Assembly (NCBI GenBank): GCA_004564215.1
Contig: CP024846.1
Span: 434,001 to 498,000, forward strand
Source: Beijerinckiaceae bacterium
GTDB lineage: Bacteria > Pseudomonadota > Alphaproteobacteria > Rhizobiales > Beijerinckiaceae
Direction of reading: 5' to 3'
DNA: 64,000 nt
Of this stretch, positions 56,754 to 64,000 are shown in pieces; the first letter of the stretch is position 1, and each line of letters begins with the position of its first letter. Under the pieces are notes generated by a model. The model was not told the DNA's origin. It did no database searches and was given only the letters and a program-made list of their open reading frames with translations. The position numbers and the translations under genes were made by a program.

Positions 56754-59700
56754 ATGGCCGGTTTTTTCATCAATCGACCGATCTTCGCGGTCGTCGTTGC
56801 ACTGTTTATCTGTCTTGGCGGCGGCCTTGCGCTCCAATTCTTGGCGATCGCGCAATATCCGATCATCGCTCCCCCTTCGATCTCCATCAGCACCAGCTAC
56901 CCCGGCGCCTCCCCGCAAAATCTCTACAACAGTGTCACGCGTCTCATTGAGGAGGAACTCAACGGCGCGAGCGGAATCCTGAGCTTCGAGTCGGCCAGCG
57001 ATTCCTTGGGTCAGGTCGAGATCATCGCCAATTTTGTGCCCGGCACCGATTCGGCGCTGGCCTCGGTCGAGGTCCAAAACCGGATCAAGCGTGTCGAAGC
57101 GCGCTTGCCGCGCGCCGTGATTCAGCAAGGCATTCTGATCGAGGAAGCTTCCAGCGCCGTTCTGCAAATCATTACCTTGCAGTCCACCGATGGAAAGCTG
57201 GACGAGATCGGGCTCGGCGACTTCATGGTCCGCAATGTGCTGGGCGAGATCCGGCGCATTCCAGGGGTGGGCCGGGCGACGCTTTTTTCGACCGAGCGAT
57301 CGTTGCGGGTTTGGATCGATCCGGACAAACTGGTCGGCTACAAGCTGAGCGCCGACGATGTCACGAAGGCGATCGAGGCCCAGAATGCCCAGGTTGCGTC
57401 GGGCGCCGTCGGGGCTGAACCCAGCCGCGAGGGCCAAGCCGTTTCGGCGATGGTTCTGGTCAAGGGACAACTCAGCACGCCCGATGAATTTGGCGCCATT
57501 GTCCTGCGCAGCAACCCGGATGGCTCGACCGTTCGTCTGCGCGACGTGGCGCGCATCGAAGTTGGCGGCATGGGCTACCAGTTCACCACCAGGCAGAATG
57601 CCGAACCCACTGCCGGCCTGTCGGTCCTGCTGTCGCCGACAGGCAATGCGCTGGCGACCGCAAACGCCGTCGCAGAAAAAATGCAGGAATTGTCGAAGTT
57701 TTTTCCGGCGAATATCAAATACGCCATTCCCTACAATATCACGCCGGTTGTTGAGGCTTCGATCAAGAAAGTCATCACCACCCTCGTCGAGGCGATGGTT
57801 CTCGTCTTCCTGGTGATGTTCCTGTTCCTGCAGAATATTCGCTACACGCTCATCCCGGCGGTCGTCGTTCCGGTCGCGCTGATCGGCACGTGCGGCGCGC
57901 TGCTCGCGTTTGGCCTCTCCATCAACCTCCTGACCTTGTTCGCCATGGTGCTCGCCATTGGAATTCTGGTCGATGACGCCATTGTGGTGGTCGAGAATGT
58001 CGAGCGCATCATGTCCGAGGAAGGGCTGCCTCCCCGCGAGGCCACCCGCAAGGCGATGACCCAAATCACCGGGGCAATCATCGGAATTACGCTCGTCCTC
58101 GTGGCCGTATTCATTCCCATGGCATTTTTTCCGGGTTCGGTCGGCATTATCTATCGCCAGTTTTCGGTGACGATGGCAGCGGCGATCAGCCTTTCCGCTT
58201 TCCTGGCGTTGTCTCTCACGCCGGCATTATGCGGCGCGTTGTTGAAACCGGTGGCTGCCGGCCATCATCATGCGAGAAGAGGTCTTTTCGGCCTGTTCAA
58301 CCGCGGCATGGAGAAAGCGAAAACGAACTACAGCGGGATCGTCCGTTGGACACTCCTGCGGACCGGCCGGTTGATGCTGATTTATTTGGCGATGGTCATC
58401 GGTCTCGCCTGGGGGTTTTCGCGTCTGCCCACCGGCTTCCTGCCCGTCGACGACCAGGGCTTCATCACCGTCGACGTACAGACGCCGCCAGAGGCTTCCT
58501 TCAACCGAACCTTGGACGTGGTGAAGCAGGTCGAAGCCTTTCTGATGAACAGGCAAGGCATCGATCAAATTACGTTTTTGACGGGCTATAGCTTTTTAGG
58601 CCAGGGCCAAAATACCGCGCAGGCTTTCGTCACGCTGAAGGATTGGAGCCAGCGTGGCAAAGATGATTCGGCTGAAGCGATCGTGGCAGATACCAACAAG
58701 ACCTTGGCCTCGATCAAGGACGCCAAGATTTCGGCGTTGCAGCCACCGCCCATCGACAATTTGGGTAATTCGAGCGGCTTCAGCTTTCGGCTGCAAGACC
58801 GGGCACAGAAAGGATATGAGGATCTGATGCGGGCCAAGGACCAAGTCCTGGCCGCGGCGAAAGCCAGCCCGATCCTGCAGGATGTGTATGTCGAAGGCCT
58901 GTCGCCTGCGCCACAGGTCGAACTTATCATCGATCGCGAGAAGGCCTCGGCTCTTGGCGTAACCTTCCAGGACATCAACAACACGATTTCGACCAATCTT
59001 GGGTCGGCCTATATCAATGATTTTCCGAACCGCGGACGCATGCAGCGCGTCATCGTTCAGGCAGATCATTCGGGACGCATGCAAACGGACGAGATCCTCG
59101 GCTTCCATGTTCATAACAACAAGGGCGAGCTCGTACCGTTTTCCTCCTTTGCCTCCGTCAAATGGACGGTCGGACCAACGCTTTTGGTGGGGTTCAACTA
59201 TTATCCCTCAGTCAGGATCAGCGGCTCCGCCCGGCCCGGCTACACGAGCGGCGACGCGATTGCCGAGATGGAGCGCATCGCGGCCACCTTGCCGCAAGGT
59301 TTTGGATATGAATGGACCGGCCAGTCCTTGCAGGAAAAGCTGGCGGGTTCGCAAGTCTCTCTCTTGCTCGCGCTCTCGGCTTTGGTGGTGTTCTTGCTGC
59401 TCGCGGCCTTGTATGAGAGCTGGACGATTCCGATCTCGGTTCTCTTGACTGTCCCGCTCGGCATGTGTGGCGCGGTGATCGCGGTGACGCTGCGCGGCAT
59501 GCCGAACGACGTCTATTTCACGATCGCGCTCGTCACCATCATCGGGCTTGCCGCCAAGGACGCGATTTTAATCATCGAATTTGCCAAGACCCTGCACGCC
59601 CAGGGCAAATCTTTAGCGGATTCGGCCATAGAGGCCTCCTACCTTCGCTTCCGCCCTATCTTGATGACGGGCTTCGCGTTCGTGTTCGGCGTCGCCCCGA

Positions 59701-59912
59701 TGGTCGTTGCAACCGGGGCGAGTTCCAAGAGTCAGCAGGCACTCGGGACCGGCGTGATGGGCGGTATGATCGCCGTCGTCGTCCTGGCCCTACTCTTGGT
59801 GCCCTTGTTCTATGTGGCAGTCCAACGTCTCTTCCATCGACAAAAATCCAAGGGCGAAGGACAGACCCCGGCAGCCAAGACGCCGCAAGAGACCGCCGAT
59901 ATTCCGCAATAG
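56754..59912 (+). CDS. HAE1-family hydrophobic/amphiphilic RND efflux pump
   Basis: A 1052-residue inner-membrane pump of the AcrB/MexF kind. It starts MAGFFINRPIFAVVVALFIC and has GGGLALQFLAIAQYP, two large periplasmic loops, 12 spans, and the proton-relay motif GILVDDAIVVVENVER with Asp407 and Asp408 in the fourth span. It would expel drugs, solvents or detergents by proton antiport with the lipoprotein adaptor. A TolC-type channel is not encoded here; an OprB-family porin lies convergent downstream. The substrate range cannot be predicted. Confidence 0.95.
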   Translation: MAGFFINRPIFAVVVALFICLGGGLALQFLAIAQYPIIAPPSISISTSYPGASPQNLYNSVTRLIEEELNGASGILSFESASDSLGQVEIIANFVPGTDSALASVEVQNRIKRVEARLPRAVIQQGILIEEASSAVLQIITLQSTDGKLDEIGLGDFMVRNVLGEIRRIPGVGRATLFSTERSLRVWIDPDKLVGYKLSADDVTKAIEAQNAQVASGAVGAEPSREGQAVSAMVLVKGQLSTPDEFGAIVLRSNPDGSTVRLRDVARIEVGGMGYQFTTRQNAEPTAGLSVLLSPTGNALATANAVAEKMQELSKFFPANIKYAIPYNITPVVEASIKKVITTLVEAMVLVFLVMFLFLQNIRYTLIPAVVVPVALIGTCGALLAFGLSINLLTLFAMVLAIGILVDDAIVVVENVERIMSEEGLPPREATRKAMTQITGAIIGITLVLVAVFIPMAFFPGSVGIIYRQFSVTMAAAISLSAFLALSLTPALCGALLKPVAAGHHHARRGLFGLFNRGMEKAKTNYSGIVRWTLLRTGRLMLIYLAMVIGLAWGFSRLPTGFLPVDDQGFITVDVQTPPEASFNRTLDVVKQVEAFLMNRQGIDQITFLTGYSFLGQGQNTAQAFVTLKDWSQRGKDDSAEAIVADTNKTLASIKDAKISALQPPPIDNLGNSSGFSFRLQDRAQKGYEDLMRAKDQVLAAAKASPILQDVYVEGLSPAPQVELIIDREKASALGVTFQDINNTISTNLGSAYINDFPNRGRMQRVIVQADHSGRMQTDEILGFHVHNNKGELVPFSSFASVKWTVGPTLLVGFNYYPSVRISGSARPGYTSGDAIAEMERIAATLPQGFGYEWTGQSLQEKLAGSQVSLLLALSALVVFLLLAALYESWTIPISVLLTVPLGMCGAVIAVTLRGMPNDVYFTIALVTIIGLAAKDAILIIEFAKTLHAQGKSLADSAIEASYLRFRPILMTGFAFVFGVAPMVVATGASSKSQQALGTGVMGGMIAVVVLALLLVPLFYVAVQRLFHRQKSKGEGQTPAAKTPQETADIPQ

Positions 59913-60001
59913 CACGAATGCTTCAAACGAGATGTTCGCAAGCGCATGCTCACATCTGCTGCTCGTGAGATCGGCACAGCGATGCTCGACACCGCGACGT
60001 T

Positions 60002-61420
60002 CTAAAACTTGATCGTTGAACGGACGCCAAACACCGCTGCATCCGGGATACGGCCAGCGAGGCGATTGAGCGGATTGAGCATGCCGCCGCCAGGATGAAA
60101 AACATACTGGAAGTCTGGTTGGACGAGAAATCCCGGGATGATTTGCGCCTGATAGGTGGCTTCGAAAGAAACTTCGTCATCAAGGCGCGCGTAGGGGCCG
60201 GGCGTAAACAATGCTTGGTCGATGGCTTGTTGCCTTGTATCTGGCGAGATCCGTGAATAGGAAACCGCGGCCCCGAAGCTATCGTCGGGCCTCGTATCAA
60301 AAATACCAATCAAATCGATACCTGCATCGGCATAGAAGTCGATGAGATTGCGGTCGGAAGGGGCGGCCGCAGCCCGCGCGAAAACAGCTATCCCCTTTTT
60401 GGCCTCGTTCCGGGACCGCCGCCAGACCATTTGATCAATTACGCCATAGACTCCGGTGTCGCCGGAATGAATAAACGGATTGCCTATTTTCGACGGGTCA
60501 GCAAGCAAACCGCCATCGGCGGCAAGCCGCTGGTCGTTGAAGCCGCCGAAATGATGCCATGCACCAAGCTTGATGGTACCAGGGAGCCCTGGCGAGTCGG
60601 CCGACTGATTATATTTGAACTGCGCCTCACCGATCAGCAAAGGCGGATCTCTAAGGCGGAAATTTATCCCCGCGGGATCGAGGATCTCTCCCAATCCGGA
60701 AAACCCGGCTCCGGAGGGATCGCCATTATACAAGGCCGCAAGAAACGTGGTTTGGTCGTTAGGTATCAGCTTGAGGCGCACGCCCGGTGTCGCCAGTGGA
60801 TAAGTCGGGCCGCCATTGCTCGGCAAGTCGGCCCTCATCAAATCGGGCCAGCCAAACGTACCATTTATAAATAAAGCGTCAAACTCGCTGATGAAGAAGT
60901 CCGTGTCGGCCGACAATTGGCCGACACGGACCGCTGCAAGCCCGTCAAAGAACTGCTGTTCGACCCAGGCTTCAAACAGCCGGGTGGTAGGACGCGCCTC
61001 AATGCTGCTGATGGTCGATATGTCGAAGAGATTATAGGTCGAGAGCCCCCTGCCGTGGATCACATAGGCATTGATGTGAAAGCTGGCGCCGGTCAGTCCG
61101 GCGATTTTATTGAGATCGCCATCGAGGGCCATCTCGAACAGGCCTTCATTAATTGTCCCCTGCCTGATACCCCCCGTTGGATTGCCAAGTACTTCTCCGG
61201 TATAGTTCAGTTGCAAATTGTAGCCGAGATCAAGCAATGCCTTCTTGAACCGGGCGAGCACAGGAATACTGGAGGCGATCGAAGGCTGGAGATTTGGCGG
61301 CAGCGCTTCACTTTCGGGCGCCGGCGAATTGGCAAGCACGTCCTGCGCGCGGACGGAGCCGCCCGATAGCGCGAACCATAGGGCGGTGAGCAGCGCGCAA
61401 ATCGAAACATTGAGCTTCAT
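60002..61420 (-). CDS. OprB-family outer-membrane porin (copy 2)
   Basis: A 472-residue porin with a clean signal peptide (MKLNVSICALLTALWFALSG, cleavage near VRAQ). The barrel is strikingly like the porin at 53732: NLQLNYTGEVLGNPTGGIRQ, IHGRGLSTYNLFDISTISSI, FINGTFGWPDL and terminal SRSTIKF-like end (VRSTIKF). It converges on the RND pump and starts 25 bases downstream of a tRNA-Gly on the same strand. It probably arose by duplication with the other copy. The substrate is unknown. Confidence 0.9.
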   Translation of the reverse strand: MKLNVSICALLTALWFALSGGSVRAQDVLANSPAPESEALPPNLQPSIASSIPVLARFKKALLDLGYNLQLNYTGEVLGNPTGGIRQGTINEGLFEMALDGDLNKIAGLTGASFHINAYVIHGRGLSTYNLFDISTISSIEARPTTRLFEAWVEQQFFDGLAAVRVGQLSADTDFFISEFDALFINGTFGWPDLMRADLPSNGGPTYPLATPGVRLKLIPNDQTTFLAALYNGDPSGAGFSGLGEILDPAGINFRLRDPPLLIGEAQFKYNQSADSPGLPGTIKLGAWHHFGGFNDQRLAADGGLLADPSKIGNPFIHSGDTGVYGVIDQMVWRRSRNEAKKGIAVFARAAAAPSDRNLIDFYADAGIDLIGIFDTRPDDSFGAAVSYSRISPDTRQQAIDQALFTPGPYARLDDEVSFEATYQAQIIPGFLVQPDFQYVFHPGGGMLNPLNRLAGRIPDAAVFGVRSTIKF

Positions 61421-61445
61421 CGATTGCGCCCAAATATTTCTGGGT

Positions 61446-61519
61446 TGGAGCGGGTGAAGGGAATCGAACCCTCGTATTCAGCTTGGAAGGCTGCTGCTCT
61501 ACCATTGAGCTACACCCGC
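61446..61519 (-). tRNA. tRNA-Gly (anticodon TCC)
   Basis: The minus strand folds as a complete 74-base tRNA with encoded CCA: acceptor GCGGGTG pairs with CACCCGC, the D-arm contains AGCTCAATGGTAGAGC, the anticodon loop is CTTCCAA (TCC, reading GGA), and the T-arm contains GGTTCGATTCC. It lies just upstream of the second OprB-type porin. Confidence 0.97.
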
Positions 61520-61850
61520 GAAGCCTTTTCTGTATCAGCCGTCCGATAGTGAGTAAATGGCACCGATGCTGTTCAACACAACAGTGTCCTGCAAACAACA
61601 GGTCCCAACTATTAGCACCCGGCCGACGGCAAGTGGGGTCGAACGAAGGCGAGGAATGTTTAGACACTCCTCTCGTAGGTTTAGAGAAATTCTAAATATC
61701 CGCCCCTTTATATAATAATTATTCTAAATAAAAACTAATAGTAAAAGTTGACTTTGTATTATACGCGCGTCCTAATTTGAAAGTCAGCCAAGCTTAGAAC
61801 TATTATTGTTTGCCACAAAGCTGACTTATTCTAGGCAAACGGGGGCTCTA
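61520..61850 (+). promoter_or_regulatory. AT-rich control region of the outer-membrane/FMN-binding locus
   Basis: These 331 bases between the tRNA and the barrel gene have no supported gene. From 61681 to 61770 only 23 of 90 bases are G or C. The stretch carries the ICE-like palindrome at 61681, a degenerate second copy around 61713-61729, a TTGACT box at 61748, and an inverted repeat GTTTGCC/GGCAAAC (61808-61840) directly before the GGGGG ribosome-binding site. Confidence 0.6.
61681..61697. promoter_or_regulatory. Irr-type iron control element (ICE-like palindrome)
   Basis: The sequence TTTAGAGAAATTCTAAA differs at one position from the palindrome TTTAGAA-N3-TTCTAAA described for the Irr regulator of Rhizobiales. 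A weaker second half-site (TTCTAAA) stands at 61723-61729. The position, about 150 bases before the barrel gene's start, suits iron control of the downstream genes. Binding is inferred. Confidence 0.6.
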
Positions 61851-63497
61851 ATGCAATACACTGGTGAGTTTATGCGTCATAAAATCAAAGGCAGGCCCCT
61901 TCTTTTTGAACCGACCAATCCATCTTCCTCTTCTGCTGTGGGTCCAAGAAAACGACCCGGATTAGCGCGTACATTGGCGGTCGTCTCAGTGTTGGCTTCA
62001 TCCGGAAGCGCCGCCTACGCCGACGATCCCATGAGGGAAGGCAGGTCCGCGGCGCAGCCCACCAATGAGGAATTGATCGAAAAGCTCGAAAAGATGGAAG
62101 CGCGTATCCGATCTCTTGAAGGCGAACTCCATCGCAAGGCAGCGACGAGTCAGGAGTCGAAACCCCGGGTCGCCGCCCGCGGCAAGCCGCAGAATGCACC
62201 GGCAGCCCCGGAAAACATCCCACCTCCGCCGGCGGATGAGCAAGTTGCGCTGGTGCCGCTCCCGCCACCGCCAAACCATGATCTGTTCGGCGTGGCGCCA
62301 TCGCCCGTCCCCGGCCTCAAGATCGGCGCCTATGGAGAGCTTCGGTTCGGCGGGCAGCAAAATCCGGCGGCCAACGGACAATGGCAAACCGGCTTTGACG
62401 CCGCGCGCGTGGTGCTGCTTCCATCCTACCAGTTCAACGACAATATTATCTTCAATGCCGAAATAGAGTTCGAGCACGGCGGTATCGCCTTCGATGCCGA
62501 CGACAAGCTGCATGGCGCGGTCGATATCGAACAAGCCTATGTCGATTTCAGGATCGCACCTTATTTCAATATTCGTGCGCCCGGCATCGATCTCGTACCC
62601 ATCGACTGGATCAATCTGCATCATGAACCGACGCTGTTTTATAGCGTAAGGCGGCCGGAACTCGACAATGGATTAATTCCGACAACCTGGAAGGCGCCAG
62701 CGGCGAGCATCTATGGGCAGATCCTCGACGGGTTGGGATATCAATTCCAGATCAGCCAAGCGCTTGAGGATTTCGGGGGCGATTTTGACGCACGAACCGA
62801 CGCCAACACCCCGGTTCTCTTCCCGATCGGATATACGGCCGGAATCAGCGGCATCGAGGCGCTGGGGCTGGCGCAGGCGCCTTTGGGAGACTTCCGTCAG
62901 CTCAGCAACTATCTCGGCTACACGCTACGCCTGTCCTATACCCTGCCGTTCCTTCCAGGATTTGATGGCGGGAGCTCGGTTTATTTCACTCCGAGCACAA
63001 CTCCACGGGGCGCCTATGGCAACACCGGGATTCTTCTCGGCCGTTCGAGTTTGACAGTTCTGGAAACTGACTTCCGCTACCACGTCCCTGAAACGGGTCT
63101 CGAATTTCGCGGCGAATTCGCCGAAGTTTTCATCGGCAGCCCGGCCAATATGCGGGCCAACAATGATACCGACCCCTTCAACAATGTTGGCAAGACCATG
63201 TTCGGCGCATCGGGCGAGGTCGCCTATCATCTTCCGATCGGTGTGATTTTGGGCAGCAATTGGGAGGCGGTTCCCTTCTATCGCTATACGTTCCAGAATT
63301 TTCAAACGGGCGGCTTCGCCGGAACCGATTTGAACATCCCAACGGGAGCGGGCATCACTCAATTCCACGATATCGGCCTTGCGGTCTATCCGACGCCGGA
63401 ACTTGTTTTGAAAGTTGGTTACACCAAGGTGATCAATGCGGCGCCGGGAGGACCTCTGTCCGACAGCGTTTTAGGCGGCGTCGGTTTCTTCTTCTGA
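61851..63497 (+). CDS. Outer-membrane beta-barrel protein with coiled-coil N-terminus
   Basis: A 548-residue porin-like protein. A signal peptide (RTLAVVSVLASSGSAAYA, after a basic lead) is followed by a short coiled coil (NEELIEKLEKMEARIRSLEG), as in OprO/OprP-type porins. A Pro-rich linker comes next, then a barrel beginning LKIGAYGELRFGGQ and ending in GVGFFF with terminal Phe. ATG 61851 is chosen for its GGGGG site; an upstream TTG is unlikely. It stands downstream of an ICE-like box and 60 bases before an FMN-binding protein gene. The substrate is unknown; iron-related uptake or redox support is inference. Confidence 0.75.
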   Translation: MQYTGEFMRHKIKGRPLLFEPTNPSSSSAVGPRKRPGLARTLAVVSVLASSGSAAYADDPMREGRSAAQPTNEELIEKLEKMEARIRSLEGELHRKAATSQESKPRVAARGKPQNAPAAPENIPPPPADEQVALVPLPPPPNHDLFGVAPSPVPGLKIGAYGELRFGGQQNPAANGQWQTGFDAARVVLLPSYQFNDNIIFNAEIEFEHGGIAFDADDKLHGAVDIEQAYVDFRIAPYFNIRAPGIDLVPIDWINLHHEPTLFYSVRRPELDNGLIPTTWKAPAASIYGQILDGLGYQFQISQALEDFGGDFDARTDANTPVLFPIGYTAGISGIEALGLAQAPLGDFRQLSNYLGYTLRLSYTLPFLPGFDGGSSVYFTPSTTPRGAYGNTGILLGRSSLTVLETDFRYHVPETGLEFRGEFAEVFIGSPANMRANNDTDPFNNVGKTMFGASGEVAYHLPIGVILGSNWEAVPFYRYTFQNFQTGGFAGTDLNIPTGAGITQFHDIGLAVYPTPELVLKVGYTKVINAAPGGPLSDSVLGGVGFFF

Positions 63498-63513
63498 TCC
63501 CTAGCGAGGGAAT

Positions 63514-63567
63514 GTATGATTGGCGCAACGGCCGCTATGAAAGAGGAGAGCGCTTGAATGAGTGACT
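63514..63567 (+). CDS. Possible 17-residue upstream peptide overlapping the FMN-binding gene
   Basis: The frame MYDWRNGRYERGERLNE starts at an ATG 16 bases after the barrel gene's stop. It ends at a TGA that overlaps the ATG of the next gene (ATGAGTGA). Its own ribosome-binding site is GCGAGGGA at good spacing. Translation could couple to the downstream gene, but 17 codons can occur by chance. Confidence 0.25.
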
Positions 63568-64000
63568 GGGTCCGCTGGACTGCGCCAGCGGCGGCAATCG
63601 CAATGGCTTTGCCGGCTTACGCCTATCAATATACAACGGTCGGCGGCGCACAGCAGCAGGCCTTCCCAGGTGCGCGTTTCGAGGAGATCCAATCCCAGCG
63701 GGTTTGGAAAGCGCGGGCTGGCGACAAGGTGGTCGGCTATTTCTTTGTCGATCATGTTATCGGCAAGCATCTTTATATCGACTACTCGGTTGCCTTGGAT
63801 GCGGATGGGCGAGTCCGCCGGGTGGAGATCCTCACCTATCGGGAGTCCTACGGCGGCGAAGTCGCCAATGCGAGTTGGCTTTCGCAATTCATAGGCAAAA
63901 GCAGCGGCAGCGCTCTCGAAGTCAACCGGGACATTCGCAATATTTCCGGTGCCACCTTGTCGTCGCGGCATGTGACTGAAGGCGTCAAACGGATTTTGGC
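63558..64000 (+). CDS. Periplasmic FMN-binding domain protein (3' partial)
   Basis: The gene runs off the window after 147 complete codons. A short signal-like segment (TAPAAAIAMALPAYA) is followed by an FMN_bind domain: GYFFVDHVIGKHLYIDYSVA, VEILTYRESYGGEVAN and NISGATLSSRHVTEGV. The Thr of SGAT (residue 133) is the residue that ApbE flavinylates with FMN in this superfamily. The Asp often present three residues before SGAT is Arg127 here, with Asp125 nearby. Such proteins carry electrons outside the cytoplasm. It follows the outer-membrane barrel gene under the same control region. An apbE or PepSY gene may follow beyond the window. Confidence 0.85.
   Translation, partial: MSDWVRWTAPAAAIAMALPAYAYQYTTVGGAQQQAFPGARFEEIQSQRVWKARAGDKVVGYFFVDHVIGKHLYIDYSVALDADGRVRRVEILTYRESYGGEVANASWLSQFIGKSSGSALEVNRDIRNISGATLSSRHVTEGVKRIL

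Noticed and set aside
56412..58064. A 550-codon minus-strand frame opposite the RND adaptor and pump.
   Set aside because: Antisense to strongly conserved genes; no motif.
61446..61519. tRNA-Gly as an integration site for a mobile element.
   Set aside because: No integrase gene and no partial repeat of the tRNA 3' end was noticed nearby; the neighbouring porin looks chromosomal.
61308..61667. A 119-codon minus-strand frame across the tRNA-Gly.
   Set aside because: Its middle is a translated tRNA (a well-known false protein pattern), and the rest lacks coding character.
63562..63979. Two complete plus-strand frames at 63562-63894 and 63704-63979.
   Set aside because: Both are out of frame with the FMN_bind reading frame from 63558, which matches a known family and runs off the window.

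Overview
The window is a GC-rich alphaproteobacterial chromosome segment. It most likely comes from Hyphomicrobiales (Rhizobiales), plausibly near Beijerinckiaceae/Methylocystaceae; the family is my inference from gene order and protein character. Supporting signs are the order scpA-scpB-tatA-tatB-tatC-serS-surE-pcm-nlpD-like, the rhizobial str/S10/spc ribosomal order ending secY-adk, aroQ-accB-accC, and an Irr-type iron box. No IS element, phage gene, CRISPR array or rRNA operon was seen.

Layout. 1-3622: 3' part of an S10 serine carboxypeptidase, then cobT and cobS (lower-ligand assembly of cobalamin) separated by a small secreted protein. 3645-11626 (minus): a housekeeping run for chromosome segregation (ScpAB), Tat export, SerS, SurE, Pcm and an NlpD-like lipoprotein. 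11783-12232: an Rrf2 regulator. 12281-28633 (minus): the str, S10 and spc clusters in one direction, from rpsL to adk; rpsM-rpsK-rpoA-rplQ do not follow adk. 29188-30174 (plus): a secreted catalase-related peroxidase sits between the str cluster and rpoC. 30245-42620 (minus): secE-nusG-rplK-rplA-rplJ-rplL-rpoB-rpoC. 42970-46409: a TIGR04325-type methyltransferase, then aroQ-accB-accC.

The accessory part begins at 46406. A minus-strand operon encodes a CzcB/CzcA-type metal efflux pump, a PepSY-like periplasmic protein, and a two-component system. Next comes a drug-efflux-type RND pair (lipoprotein adaptor plus HAE1 pump) bracketed by two closely related OprB-type porins in opposite orientation. 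Neither pump has a recognisable TolC-type outer-membrane factor in the window. After a tRNA-Gly(TCC), an AT-rich control region with an Irr/ICE-like palindrome precedes a large outer-membrane barrel protein and a periplasmic FMN-binding protein cut by the window end. This looks like an iron-regulated outer-membrane/flavin redox locus and is the most attractive candidate for a little-described system.

Other points worth a second look are a low-GC in-frame insertion of about 55-60 residues in SerS, a Lys/Ala/Gly-rich N-terminal extension of about 62 residues on ribosomal protein uL5, terminator-like stem-loops inside the ribosomal operons (rplO/secY, rpmC/rpsQ, tuf/rpsJ, rplL/rpoB), and a 610-nt structured leader before rplJ. 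Starts were moved from the longest frame where family length and ribosome-binding sites supported it.
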